Of a stretch of DNA of 64,000 bases, positions 1 through 7,751 are shown piece by piece. Position numbers and translations under genes: made by a program. Source of the stretch: UBA8752 sp049610565 (GTDB lineage: Bacteria; Bacteroidota; Bacteroidia; Flavobacteriales_D; Sanyastnellaceae); NCBI GenBank assembly GCA_049610565.1, contig JBMYZR010000004.1, positions 1 through 64,000 on the forward strand. Reading direction: 5' to 3'. Below the pieces are notes generated by a model. The model was not told where the DNA came from. It did no database searches and saw only the letters and a program-made list of their open reading frames with translations. How positions within the stretch are numbered: position 1 is the stretch's first letter; the number at the start of each line of letters is the position of its first letter.

Positions 1-1
1 G

Positions 2-199
2 AACAACAACATGCGCCTGCGCATCGACCTGTACACCATGAGCGGACAGTTCGTCCAAGAGCTGTTCGACGGCAACGCGAGCGAGGACGTCCAGTACGTG
101 CTCGACATCGACGCCAACAGCCTGTCCGGAGGCATGTATCAGGTCCGCCTGAGCAGCTCCGACTACGTCGTGGTCAAGAAGCTCCTGGTGTCCGAGTGA
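2..199 (+). CDS. C-terminus of a T9SS type A sorting-domain protein (5' end outside window)
   Basis: The reading frame is open from the window edge and ends at the TGA at 197-199, so only about 65 C-terminal residues are visible. The segment has the pattern of the type IX secretion system type A sorting domain: a beta strand with LYTMSGQFVQEL, then an acidic turn, then LSGGMYQVRLSSSDYVVVKKLLV at the very end. In this family the G-x-Y-x-V/L-x-L strand followed by a terminal K-x-x-V/I is the recognition signal for outer-membrane export and surface attachment. The catalytic or binding part of the protein lies upstream and cannot be identified. A hairpin terminator follows 41 bases later. Confidence 0.8.
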   Translation, partial: NNNMRLRIDLYTMSGQFVQELFDGNASEDVQYVLDIDANSLSGGMYQVRLSSSDYVVVKKLLVSE

Positions 200-240
200 T
201 TCCAGACTAGAGAAAGCGTTTCACCAAATCGCTTGAGGCG

Positions 241-268
241 GAAGCCGCTCCCAACCGGGGGCGGCTTC
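241..268 (+). terminator. hairpin terminator after the T9SS protein
   Basis: GAAGCCGCTCCC and GGGGGCGGCTTC form a 12-bp stem with one G-U pair around an AACC loop. A weak pyrimidine run (CTGCTTTC) follows. The hairpin lies just after the T9SS gene and before the next start codon, which argues that the frame open from 233 should not be started upstream of it. Confidence 0.6.
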
Positions 269-313
269 CTGCTTTCAGGGGGTTACCTTCCCGGCGTGTC
301 CGAGGAGCAGCCG

Positions 314-1333
314 ATGGAAACGACGACGAGGGTGCTGGTCATCCGGTTTTCCAGCATGGGGGACATCATCCTGACGTCGCCCGTGGTGCGCGCATTGCAC
401 GTCCTGTTGGACGGCGCTGTGGAGGTACATGTTCTGACCAAGGCGGCCTTTTCGGACGCCGTTACCGGCCTCGATGGCGTGGCGCGGGTGTGGACCATTG
501 ACCGGACGACGGCCGAGGTGGAGGAGGACCTTCGGGACGTGGGGTTCCATTATGTGGTCGATTTGCATGCCAATGCGCGGTCCGGGTTCGTGAAGCGCGC
601 CCTGCGCAAGGGGGAGGGGAGGACCTTCGATTTGACCGTGGACAAGCGCAGTCTCGACAAGATCCTGCTCGTCCGGACCGGATGGGACCGGCTGGGTGGC
701 CAGCATGTGGTCGAGCGCTACCTCGACACCCTGAAGCCCTTTGGGAATGCCCTCGAGCGGTTGCGCGGGGAAGGGGATGAGGCACAGCTTGCCCTGCCGT
801 CGGTCGCGCCGTCATCGGCCGGGGTGGTGGATGTGGTGCTCGCGTTGGGCGCAGCCCATGAGGGCAAGGCCGTTCCGGAGGACCATTGGTCCGAGGTGGT
901 CGACGGACTGGTTGCAGAGAATCGCAAGGTCCATCTGATTGGAGGGCCGGCGGAAAGGGACGCCGCAGCCCGCCTCATGGGCGCAGCCGGTGATCAGGTG
1001 GTCAACGCCTGTGGTTCATCCTGGACCGAGACGTTTGCCCTCCTCTCCCAGGCGAACCTGCTGGTGGCCGGCGACACCGGGGCCATGCACGCCGGGGCCG
1101 CGATGCAGGTGCCGATGGTGGTGGTGTGGGGGTGCACGTCACCCGCTTTGGGCATGGGGCCGTGGCGGGCGCATCCGGCCACGGTCGAGCTCGAGCCCGA
1201 AGGTCCCGAGCGAAGCCGCCCGTGCAGCCGGCTCGGGGACCGTTGCCGTCACCGCACACCGTGCATCCGCCGCGTGTCGCCGCAGCGCATTCTGGTGGCT
1301 GCCCGGCACATCCTCAGTCAAACAGCGCCTTGA
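314..1333 (+). CDS. glycosyltransferase family 9 (heptosyltransferase-like)
   Basis: A 339-residue protein of the GT9/heptosyltransferase (WaaF/RfaF-like) family, which adds ADP-activated heptose to LPS core at the inner-membrane cytoplasmic face. The N-terminal VLVIRFSSMGDIILTSPVVR is the classic GT9 start, with the SxGD acceptor-side motif. The C-terminal half has GDTGAMHAGAAMQVPMVVVW, the equivalent of the donor-binding D-T-G-P-M-H-x-A-A motif. I chose ATG at 314 because the frame upstream runs through the terminator hairpin. HldD (52551-53528) and WaaA elsewhere in the window fit an LPS core pathway. The 3' end overlaps the convergent thioesterase gene by 20 bases. The exact acceptor sugar is unknown. 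Confidence 0.85.
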   Translation: METTTRVLVIRFSSMGDIILTSPVVRALHVLLDGAVEVHVLTKAAFSDAVTGLDGVARVWTIDRTTAEVEEDLRDVGFHYVVDLHANARSGFVKRALRKGEGRTFDLTVDKRSLDKILLVRTGWDRLGGQHVVERYLDTLKPFGNALERLRGEGDEAQLALPSVAPSSAGVVDVVLALGAAHEGKAVPEDHWSEVVDGLVAENRKVHLIGGPAERDAAARLMGAAGDQVVNACGSSWTETFALLSQANLLVAGDTGAMHAGAAMQVPMVVVWGCTSPALGMGPWRAHPATVELEPEGPERSRPCSRLGDRCRHRTPCIRRVSPQRILVAARHILSQTAP

Positions 1334-1829
1334 GCTCGGTGGCGTCGGCCGGCTTCATCTTGCCCGCCAGGATGAGCCGCAATTGACGGCGGCGCAGGGC
1401 GCCCTCGAAACGGCGTTGCTCCTCCTCGCTTTCCGGCACGAGCTCCGGCACCATGATGGGCGCGCCAAGCTGGTCGACCGCGACGAAGGTGTACATGGCC
1501 TCGTTGCTCTTGGAGCGCTTGCCGGTGGCATTGTCCTCGACGAAGACCTCCATGAACACCTCCATGGAGCTGGTGAAGGCCCGGCTGACCTTGGCCTCGA
1601 TGGTGACCGTGTCGCCAAGGCGGATGGGCTGGTCGAAGGAGACGTTGTTGACGGCGGCGGTCACGACCACACGCCGGCAGTGGCGGTTGGCGCTGATGGC
1701 GGAGGCGATGTCCATCCAATTGAGCAGCTGACCGCCCATGAGGTTGCCCAGCACGTTGGTGTCGTTGGGCAGGACAATGTGGGTGGTCGTGGCGAAGGTT
1801 TCCTTCGCGGTGCGGGTCTTCGGGGCCAT
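1314..1829 (-). CDS. acyl-CoA thioesterase, hotdog fold (YciA/ACOT type)
   Basis: A 171-residue single hotdog-domain protein that hydrolyses acyl-CoA thioesters in the cytoplasm. The signature GNLMGGQLLNWMDIASAISA (about residues 28-47) contains the asparagine and the aspartate on the central helix typical of YciA-like thioesterases. It is followed by the beta strand VVVTAAVNNVSFDQPIRLGD. The start at 1829 (MAPKTRTAKETF) is preferred over an in-frame start at 1895 because the upstream 22 residues have no family match. The last codons overlap the end of the GT9 gene on the other strand. Substrate range cannot be read from sequence. Confidence 0.85.
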   Translation of the reverse strand: MAPKTRTAKETFATTTHIVLPNDTNVLGNLMGGQLLNWMDIASAISANRHCRRVVVTAAVNNVSFDQPIRLGDTVTIEAKVSRAFTSSMEVFMEVFVEDNATGKRSKSNEAMYTFVAVDQLGAPIMVPELVPESEEEQRRFEGALRRRQLRLILAGKMKPADATELKALFD

Positions 1830-1900
1830 GTGGGGCGGTCGTTGTTGCCCGGCAAAGGTCGGCTTCCGGACCCCGGCGTGGGAATCCGACAACACTCCTT

Positions 1901-1908
1901 CACCTTTG
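1901..1908 (+). promoter_or_regulatory. -7-like box CACCTTTG, 4 nt before hemJ
   Basis: CACCTTTG is one mismatch from TAnnTTTG, the Bacteroidota -7 element, and is followed by exactly 4 nt (CACC) and the ATG of hemJ. No -33 TTTG is evident. The spacing matches other genes here, suggesting that transcription begins at or next to the start codon. Confidence 0.4.
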
Positions 1909-1912
1909 CACC

Positions 1913-2476
1913 ATGTCCTATGACGTCCTGAAGGCCCTGCACATCATTTTCGTGGTGACCTGGTTTGCGGGATTGTTCTACCTCTTCCGCCTGTTCATCT
2001 ACCACCGGGAGGCCATGGACAAGCCCGCGGCGGAGCGCGATGTGCTCGTGCCGCAGTTCCGCATCATGGAGCGCCGCCTCTGGGCGGCCATCACCCTGCC
2101 GAGTGGGGTGCTCGCCACGGCATTCGGGTTTGCGTTGATCTGGCTCAATCCGGCCTGGTTGCAGATGCCCTTCATGTGGGTCAAGCTCGCCTTTGTCGGC
2201 GCCCTGTGGGCCTACATGGTGCTCGGGCACCGCATCCTGGGTGAATGCAAGATCGGGGCGCCCACAGCCTCCTCCATCCGCTTGCGGTTTCTCAATGAGC
2301 TGCCCACGGTCATCCTCATCGCGGTGGTGTTCCTGATCGTGCTCAAGGATGCGGTCGGTTGGATATGGGGCGTCGCCGGCATTCTGGGGCTCGCCCTCCT
2401 GCTCACCGTGGCCATCAAGCGCTACCAGCGCATTCGCGGGCGAAACGCCGGTGGCGACGCCGGTGAGGGGGCCTAA
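1913..2476 (+). CDS. hemJ: HemJ-type protoporphyrinogen IX oxidase (CopD/UPF0093 membrane protein)
   Basis: A 187-residue membrane protein with four hydrophobic helices. The N-terminus LKALHIIFVVTWFAGLFYLF matches the HemJ family, in which this first-helix histidine (His10 here) is a conserved residue needed for haem binding and activity. HemJ oxidises protoporphyrinogen IX to protoporphyrin IX in the inner membrane and replaces HemG or HemY in many Bacteroidota. The charged loop around residues 40-60 (FRIMERRLW) is also typical. The gene is 9 bases upstream of tatD. The assignment is by family pattern; no other haem genes are in the window. Confidence 0.8.
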   Translation: MSYDVLKALHIIFVVTWFAGLFYLFRLFIYHREAMDKPAAERDVLVPQFRIMERRLWAAITLPSGVLATAFGFALIWLNPAWLQMPFMWVKLAFVGALWAYMVLGHRILGECKIGAPTASSIRLRFLNELPTVILIAVVFLIVLKDAVGWIWGVAGILGLALLLTVAIKRYQRIRGRNAGGDAGEGA

Positions 2477-2481
2477 TTTTG
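2474..2481 (+). promoter_or_regulatory. perfect -7 box TAATTTTG, 4 nt before tatD
   Basis: TAATTTTG matches TAnnTTTG exactly and overlaps the hemJ stop codon. It is followed by CGCC and the ATG of tatD, so a start site 4-5 nt downstream would give a leaderless mRNA. No TTG is seen at the usual -33 spacing. Confidence 0.5.
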
Positions 2482-2485
2482 CGCC

Positions 2486-3286
2486 ATGGCCCTGTCCCTG
2501 ATCGACACCCACTGCCACGCCTATGCCTCCGCGTTTGACGGAGACCGCACCGCCGCCATCGAGCGCGCCGTGCAGGACGGCGTGCACCGCCTGCTGCTGC
2601 CCAACATCGACGCAGCGAGCATTCGCCCCTTGCTCGACCTGGTGGCGGCGCATCCCGGCCGCTGTTTTCCCATGATGGGCCTCCACCCGTGCCATGTGGA
2701 CGACGGGTGGGAGGCGGAGTGCGCGCCGATTCTCGCAGCGTTGGACGCCGAGCCGTGCATTGCGGTCGGCGAAATCGGGGTGGACCTCTTCCGCGGTCGG
2801 GAGACACGCGATGCCCAGATTGCCGCCTTCCATGCCCAGATCGGCTGGGCGCTGGAGCGCGATTTGCCGGTGGTGCTCCACGTCCGGGACGCGTTCGACG
2901 ACACGTTTGCCGTGTTGGACCAGTACACGGACACGGCCCTGCGCGGGGTGTTCCACTGCTTCACCGGCGGGCCTGAGGAGGCGGAAAAGGTCATGGGCTA
3001 CGGCACGTTCAGCGTGGGGCTCGGGGGCGTGTCGACGTTCAAGAACGGCGGGCTGGACCGGGTCATCCCCCACCTCCCGCACGACCGCATCCTGCTGGAA
3101 ACGGACAGCCCCTATCTCGCGCCGACCCCGTATCGCGGCAAGCGCAACGAACCCGCCTACACACGCCTGATCGGCCAGCGGGTGGCCGACCTGCTCGAGA
3201 TGTCCCTCGAAGATGTCGCGACGCTCACCACGGCCAACGCGGAGCAGCTGTTCCGCCTGCCGGCGTTCAATCCGGAAGCCGCATGA
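2486..3286 (+). CDS. tatD: TatD family metal-dependent DNase/hydrolase
   Basis: A 266-residue TIM-barrel amidohydrolase. The metal-binding H-x-H is seen in LIDTHCHAY (His9, His11). The glutamate is in AVGEIGVDLF, further histidines are in VVLHVRDAF and FHCFTGG, and the final aspartate is in LLETDSPYLAP. All family metal ligands are therefore present. TatD enzymes are Mg-dependent 3'-5' nucleases linked to DNA repair and turnover, acting in the cytoplasm. The usual GEIGLDFY is GEIGVDLF here, a mild change. The stop overlaps the next start by 4 bases (ATGA), indicating coupled translation with the asparaginase gene. Confidence 0.92.
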   Translation: MALSLIDTHCHAYASAFDGDRTAAIERAVQDGVHRLLLPNIDAASIRPLLDLVAAHPGRCFPMMGLHPCHVDDGWEAECAPILAALDAEPCIAVGEIGVDLFRGRETRDAQIAAFHAQIGWALERDLPVVLHVRDAFDDTFAVLDQYTDTALRGVFHCFTGGPEEAEKVMGYGTFSVGLGGVSTFKNGGLDRVIPHLPHDRILLETDSPYLAPTPYRGKRNEPAYTRLIGQRVADLLEMSLEDVATLTTANAEQLFRLPAFNPEAA

Positions 3287-4329
3287 CGCCGAGTCGCATC
3301 CTGCTCGTCTACACCGGTGGCACCATTGGATCGGTGGAAGACCCGGACACTGGAGCCCTGAAGCCGCTGAACTTCGATCACCTCCGCAACCGGGTGCCGG
3401 AAGTGGACGCGCTGGAGGTGGAGCTGGACGTTGAGTCCATCGCCCCCATCGACAGCAGTGACATGACCCCCGAGCGGTGGGGCGAATTGGCGCGGCTGCT
3501 CTTCCTGCGCCGCGACCGCTACGACGGCTTCGTGGTCCTGCACGGCACCGACACCATGGCCTACACGGCAAGTGCGCTGAGTTTCATGTTGCCCGCATTT
3601 GGCAAGCCCATCGTCCTGACGGGCAGTCAGCTGCCCATCGGCGTGCTCCGCACGGACGGCAAGGAGAACCTGTTGACCGCCATCGAAATCGCCGCCAAGT
3701 GGGACTCTTCGGATGCTGCACAGGGCCCCTTGGTCCGGGAGGTGGTCATCTACTTCGGGGATGAACTCATCCGGGGCAACCGGAGCCACAAGCAGGATGC
3801 AGAGGGCTTCCAGGCTCTGGTGAGTCCCAATTTCCCTGCGCTCGCTGAAGTGGGGGTGCACGTCCGGTTCCGCCGGGATCTCCTGTTGCGGCCCCACGGT
3901 GAGCCGGGCCTTCACGAGGCGCTCGACCCCAATGTGACCATCGTGCACCTGACGCCGGGGCTGACCGCGGCGGCCCTTCGCCATCAATTGGCCCAGCCCG
4001 GACTGCGGGCGGCCATCCTCCGGACCTACGGCTCAGGCAATGCCCCGCGCAACGCGGAGTTCCTCGGCGCCCTGGCCGAAGCCCAGGAGAGCGGGGTGTT
4101 CCTGGTCAACGTGACCCAGTGCACGGTGGGCTCTGTGGACGCCAACCGCTATGTGACCGGCGCGGGACTGACCCGCTTGGGGGTGGAACCCAGCTTGGAC
4201 ATCACCCTCGAGGCGGCCGTGACGAAGCTGATGGTGCTGGCCGCGCAGGAACCCACCCGTGAAGGACTGAGGACGGCGTTCAAGCTGGAGTTGGCCGGAG
4301 AATTGTCACCGGCGGAAGCCATCCGCTGA
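3283..4329 (+). CDS. ansA: type I L-asparaginase
   Basis: A 348-residue asparaginase/glutaminase-family protein hydrolysing L-asparagine to aspartate and ammonia. The first catalytic threonine lies in LLVYTGGTIGS (about residues 7-17) and the second in VVLHGTDTMAYTASALSF, which carries the T-D pair and a downstream lysine. No signal peptide is seen, which fits the cytoplasmic low-affinity type I enzyme. C-terminal features such as RTYGSGNAP and VTQCTVGSVD are also conserved. It overlaps tatD by ATGA. Downstream lies the tRNA-Ser region. Confidence 0.92.
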   Translation: MTPSRILLVYTGGTIGSVEDPDTGALKPLNFDHLRNRVPEVDALEVELDVESIAPIDSSDMTPERWGELARLLFLRRDRYDGFVVLHGTDTMAYTASALSFMLPAFGKPIVLTGSQLPIGVLRTDGKENLLTAIEIAAKWDSSDAAQGPLVREVVIYFGDELIRGNRSHKQDAEGFQALVSPNFPALAEVGVHVRFRRDLLLRPHGEPGLHEALDPNVTIVHLTPGLTAAALRHQLAQPGLRAAILRTYGSGNAPRNAEFLGALAEAQESGVFLVNVTQCTVGSVDANRYVTGAGLTRLGVEPSLDITLEAAVTKLMVLAAQEPTREGLRTAFKLELAGELSPAEAIR

Positions 4330-4404
4330 ACCCCGGTTTCGCCCCCATTTTCATCTCGGACAAAACAAGGCCCGGACGTGTCGGAATATGGGGTAACTTG
4401 CACG

Positions 4405-4419
4405 CCCATTCCGAATGGG
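4405..4419. repeat. 15-bp inverted repeat upstream of tRNA-Ser
   Basis: CCCATTC-C-GAATGGG is a perfect 7-bp inverted repeat with a single central base. It sits between a possible -7 box (TAACTTG, 4394-4400) and the tRNA-Ser at 4436. It could be an operator or a processing structure, or chance. Confidence 0.4.
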
Positions 4420-4435
4420 GCAACCCGCCGGATGA

Positions 4436-4523
4436 GGAGAGGTGGCCGAGTGGCTTAAGGCGCACGCTTGGAAAGCGTGTATACTCCAAAAGGGTATCCG
4501 GGGTTCGAATCCCCGTCTCTCCG
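4436..4523 (+). tRNA. tRNA-Ser (anticodon GGA)
   Basis: An 88-nt cloverleaf with the long variable arm of a class II tRNA. Acceptor GGAGAGG pairs with TCTCTCC (one G-U). The anticodon stem CACGC/GCGTG encloses loop TTGGAAA with anticodon GGA at 4470-4472. The T arm is CGGGG-TTCGAAT-CCCCG and the discriminator is G. CCA is not encoded. It is followed directly by a terminator. Confidence 0.95.
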
Positions 4524-4524
4524 C

Positions 4525-4559
4525 AAGAAACCCGTCCCCCGAGGCGGGTTTTCTTTTTT
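4525..4559 (+). terminator. rho-independent terminator after tRNA-Ser
   Basis: AAACCCG and CGGGTTT form the core stem around TCCCCCGAGG, followed by TCTTTTTT. It begins two bases after the tRNA and ends transcription before the pirin gene. Confidence 0.85.
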
Positions 4560-4580
4560 GGGGCGTCGTATTTTGAGGTC

Positions 4581-5528
4581 ATGCTGCGCAGGCAATTCGT
4601 GAAAGGCTCCGCCATCGTGGGCGCATCGGTGGTGACGCCGCACTGGCTGACGGCCGCCTCCGGGTTCTTCGCCACCGCCACCGAACGCAAGGTGGCGCAG
4701 GTGCTGGATTGCAAGCGCACCATGGTGCAGAACGTGCCGGTGCTGCGCGGATTCGCCGGAGACCACACCGACCTGGTCTCACCGTTTGTCATGCTGGATG
4801 AATTCGGCCCGCTCCAGATCGATCCCGGTGAGCTGGGCATGGACATCAAGGCCCATCCGCACGCCGGGGTCGCACCCACGACTTATTTGTTGTCCGGAAG
4901 TGGCCGCCACACCGACAGCCTTCAGAACGACCTGATCTACCGGGAGGGTCAATTCATGGTCTTCAGCAGTGGCCGGGGCGCCATCCACGAGGAAGTGAGC
5001 AACATGGAAATCCGGCGCGATGGGGGCGTTGTGCACGGATTCCAGATTTGGCTGAACCTGCCGGCTTCGGAAAAATTCGGCACGCCGATCACCACACTCC
5101 GGGACCGGACCGACTTCCCCGTCATTGAGACGGAGGAGTACCGCATCAAGGTGCTCATGGGGGAGGCGTTCGGGCAAACGGCGCCGACCGAAACCCACAG
5201 CCCCGCCTTCTATCACCACATCCACATCGCCGAGGGCGGCCGGCTGGATCTGCCGGTCGAGCCCAGCCACAATGCGTTTGTTCATGTGGTGGCTGGCCGC
5301 CTCGAAATCGAGGGACGCCGGGAGCTCGGGGCCCAGCAATTGGCCCTCTACGAACGGGGCGGCGACCACATCCGGTTCCACTCGGTCGGTGGCGCAGAAT
5401 GCATCGTGCTGGGCGGGCAGCCCCTCGACGAACCCGTGGTGTCCTACGGTCCGTTCGTGATGAACGACCGGGCCCAGGTCCAACGCTGCATCGCGGATTA
5501 CCGGGCCGGACGCATGGGCACCTTGTGA
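4581..5528 (+). CDS. pirin family protein with a Tat signal
   Basis: A 315-residue bicupin of the pirin family. The N-terminal cupin holds the metal-site histidines in GMDIKAHPHAGVAPTTYLL (HxH) and GAIHEEVSN, and the second cupin lies at about residues 200-300. Family members bind Fe(II) and act as regulators or quercetinase-like enzymes. Unusually, the N-terminus MLRRQFVKGSAIVGASVVT is a twin-arginine signal (RRxFVK plus a hydrophobic stretch), implying export of a folded metalloprotein. ATG 4581 was chosen because it follows the tRNA terminator and yields this signal. A near -7 box (TATTTTG, 4569-4575) lies 5 nt upstream. Substrate unknown. Confidence 0.85.
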   Translation: MLRRQFVKGSAIVGASVVTPHWLTAASGFFATATERKVAQVLDCKRTMVQNVPVLRGFAGDHTDLVSPFVMLDEFGPLQIDPGELGMDIKAHPHAGVAPTTYLLSGSGRHTDSLQNDLIYREGQFMVFSSGRGAIHEEVSNMEIRRDGGVVHGFQIWLNLPASEKFGTPITTLRDRTDFPVIETEEYRIKVLMGEAFGQTAPTETHSPAFYHHIHIAEGGRLDLPVEPSHNAFVHVVAGRLEIEGRRELGAQQLALYERGGDHIRFHSVGGAECIVLGGQPLDEPVVSYGPFVMNDRAQVQRCIADYRAGRMGTL

Positions 5529-5587
5529 AGGAGGGCGGCCCAGTTCCCCCCTCATCAGAGGATGGTGGACGGGCGCGTGGCTTTGAC

Positions 5588-5595
5588 TAAATTCG
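5588..5595 (+). promoter_or_regulatory. -7-like box TAAATTCG upstream of the exb operon
   Basis: TAAATTCG matches the TAnnTT[TC]G pattern seen before other genes here. It lies 59 nt before the exbB ATG, so this operon would have a real 5' leader, unlike the 4-nt cases. Confidence 0.4.
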
Positions 5596-5654
5596 CCCCT
5601 CGTGAGCCCATTGGCTCCCACACATACGACACAACCACGACCCACACCTTCACC

Positions 5655-6509
5655 ATGAAGCAGTTGTTCGCCCTCTTCGCAGTGGCCCTCTTGTTCGCCG
5701 CTCCAGTTTCCGCTCAGGAAGGAGACACCATTTTCCAGTCCGGTGATTCCATGATCGTCATGGTCCCGGACAGCGCCATGGCCGATTCCGCCATGATGGA
5801 CAGCGCCGCTGCCGCCGCCGAAGCCGCTCCGATGGCGGAAGAAGCCGCCATGCCGGAAGAGACCGTCGAGGTCACCGGTGCCCGCCAGCAAATCAAGCTC
5901 CGCATCATCGAGGGCGGTGTGCTCTTCATGAGCTTCGTTGTGCTCTGCCTCATCTTCGGATTGGCCCTCGCGATCGAGCGCATCATCTACCTCAACATGG
6001 CCACCACCAACACCAAGGGTCTCCTTGAAAAGGTGGAGGAAGCCCTGAACAGTGGAGGTGTCGACGCGGCCAAGGCCGTGTGCGCGGACAGCCGTGGACC
6101 GGTGGCCGCCATCTTCCACCAGGGACTCGACCGAAGCGGTGGCAGCTACGAGGAACTCGCCAAGGCCGTCGAGGACTACGGCAGCCTCGAGAGCACCAAG
6201 CTCGAGCGCGGTCTGAGCTGGATCAGCCTCTTCATCGCCCTGGCCCCGATGCTCGGATTCATGGGAACGGTGATCGGCATGATCGAGGCCTTCGACAAGA
6301 TTGCCCAGGCCAACACCATCAACGCCTCCATCGTAGCTGGCGGCATCAAGGTGGCGTTGATCACGACGGTCTCCGGTCTCGTCGTGGCCATCATCCTTCA
6401 GATCTTCTACAACTATATCCTCTCCAAGATTGACGGCATCGTCTTTGACATGGAGGAGGCATCCATGGACCTCGTGGACCTCGTGTACCGGAAGAAGTTG
6501 AACGGCTGA
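5655..6509 (+). CDS. exbB: ExbB/MotA/TolQ family proton channel
   Basis: A 284-residue inner-membrane proton channel that energises TonB-dependent outer-membrane transport or a related envelope process. It begins with a signal-like segment (MKQLFALFAVALLFAAPVSAQ) and a periplasmic Ala/Met/Glu-rich stretch. A first membrane helix follows (about residues 90-115). The paired helices near the C-terminus include GLSWISLFIALAPMLGFMGT and the threonine-rich VSGLVVAIILQIF, as in the TolQ/ExbB family. ATG 5655 gives the signal segment. It is first in an operon with a small membrane protein and two ExbD proteins. Confidence 0.9.
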   Translation: MKQLFALFAVALLFAAPVSAQEGDTIFQSGDSMIVMVPDSAMADSAMMDSAAAAAEAAPMAEEAAMPEETVEVTGARQQIKLRIIEGGVLFMSFVVLCLIFGLALAIERIIYLNMATTNTKGLLEKVEEALNSGGVDAAKAVCADSRGPVAAIFHQGLDRSGGSYEELAKAVEDYGSLESTKLERGLSWISLFIALAPMLGFMGTVIGMIEAFDKIAQANTINASIVAGGIKVALITTVSGLVVAIILQIFYNYILSKIDGIVFDMEEASMDLVDLVYRKKLNG

Positions 6510-6539
6510 TCGGTCCTGCGGTCGCAAAACAGCAGCACC

Positions 6540-6992
6540 ATGCAAGCCAACGTCATCCGCACGGCCCTCATCGCCCTCCGCATCCTGATCATCGTGCTCG
6601 GGTGTATGTGGGTGGTTTCGGCCATCAACGCCGACGACCCGAACGGGCCCGTCGAGAGCCTCGTCAGTCTCAACCTCTACACCGGCGCGGTGTGTGTGGT
6701 GGCCATCCTCGGATTCGGCCTCTTCCACTTCGCCCAGAAGCTGGCCACCAACCCCAAGCGCGCCATGGGCACGCTGGTCGGTTTCGTGGTCTTCTTCGTG
6801 GCCGGCTTCATCGCATGGAGCCTGGCGGACACCACGGTGACCCCCGCCATGCTCGCGGGCGGAGCCACGGTGACCGAGGGCGACGTCAAGATTGCCGACG
6901 CCAGCATCCAATTCATTTACATCCTCGGGATTCTCGCCCTCATCTCCATCCTCGTGGTGGAAGGCAAGTCCATCCTGAAGAACTGGCTCTGA
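6540..6992 (+). CDS. membrane protein of unknown function in the exb operon
   Basis: A 150-residue protein not recognised as a named family. It has four hydrophobic segments, at about residues 8-30 (TALIALRILIIVLGCMWVVS), 45-65 (TGAVCVVAILGFGLFHFAQ), 75-95 (GTLVGFVVFFVAGFIAWSL) and 125-145 (FIYILGILALISILVVEGK). A short soluble loop (about residues 97-122) lies before the last one. There is no Cys, His or metal motif. Placed 30 bases after exbB and 6 bases before exbD, it is probably an accessory subunit of this channel complex; that role is inferred from position only. Confidence 0.7.
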   Translation: MQANVIRTALIALRILIIVLGCMWVVSAINADDPNGPVESLVSLNLYTGAVCVVAILGFGLFHFAQKLATNPKRAMGTLVGFVVFFVAGFIAWSLADTTVTPAMLAGGATVTEGDVKIADASIQFIYILGILALISILVVEGKSILKNWL

Positions 6993-6998
6993 CCTCAC

Positions 6999-7751
6999 AT
7001 GGCACGCAGAGAAGTCCCGGAAATCAATGCTGGCTCGATGGCGGACATCGCCTTCCTGCTGTTGATCTTCTGGCTCGTTACGACCACCATCGACAGCGAT
7101 GAGGGCGTGAAGCGTCAGCTGCCGCCGCCGGTCCCGCCGGACATGGAGCAGCAGGAGGTCAAGGACGGCGACGTCTACAACGTCCGGACCAACTTCCGCG
7201 ACGAGCTCCTCGTCGAGAAGGAGGTGCTCTCCATCGGGGAGCTCAAGGACGGAGCGAAGGACTTCCTCATCGCCACGGGCACGGGGCTCCTCCACCCGGA
7301 GCGCCCCAACGTCACGCTCGGCGACGACAACATGAAGTACCCGGAGCGCCAGTGGGTCCGCAAGGCGGAGCTGGTCGTGCTCGAGCAGAGCCTGATCGCC
7401 GCCGGCCAGGACAAGCGCGCCGAAAAGGTGCAGGAAAAGCTGAAGGCCATCGAGCTGTTCGGAAGCGATTACCGGGAGCTTCCCGGTTCGGCCCTGATCA
7501 GCCTGCAGACGGACCGCAACACCTCCTACGACCTGTACCTCCAGGTGCAGAACGAGCTGGAGGCGGCCGTCAACGAGCTGCGGGACGAATTGGCCCTCGC
7601 CAAATTCAACGAGTCCTACGCCTCCCTCGAGGAGCGCTACGGCCGGACCAAGGAGGAGAGCCTGCTCGACAAGATCAAGGCCGTCCGTCTCGTTTACCCC
7701 CAGCGGATTTCCGAAGCGGAGCCGCGTGACGCAAGCCAAGGATACTACTGA
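6999..7751 (+). CDS. exbD: ExbD/TolR family protein, long form
   Basis: A 250-residue ExbD/TolR-type protein, longer than the usual 130-150. The single membrane helix near the N-terminus is MADIAFLLLIFWLVTTTID. Its acidic residue (Asp in ADIAFLL) is the proton-carrying aspartate of the family. The periplasmic part is extended by a charged, probably helical region (about residues 110-240) rich in Glu and Lys. It overlaps the next exbD by one base (TGATG). Two non-identical ExbD subunits in tandem are common in Bacteroidota TonB systems. Confidence 0.85.
   Translation: MARREVPEINAGSMADIAFLLLIFWLVTTTIDSDEGVKRQLPPPVPPDMEQQEVKDGDVYNVRTNFRDELLVEKEVLSIGELKDGAKDFLIATGTGLLHPERPNVTLGDDNMKYPERQWVRKAELVVLEQSLIAAGQDKRAEKVQEKLKAIELFGSDYRELPGSALISLQTDRNTSYDLYLQVQNELEAAVNELRDELALAKFNESYASLEERYGRTKEESLLDKIKAVRLVYPQRISEAEPRDASQGYY

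Noticed and set aside
1661..3571. A 636-codon minus-strand frame across hemJ and tatD
   Set aside because: It overlaps three confidently identified genes in other frames, with Arg/Pro-rich shadow composition.
4779..7739. A 986-codon open frame on the minus strand under pirin and the exb operon
   Set aside because: It spans several well-identified genes on the other strand and gives a His/Asp/Gly-rich sequence without homology. It is a shadow of codon bias.
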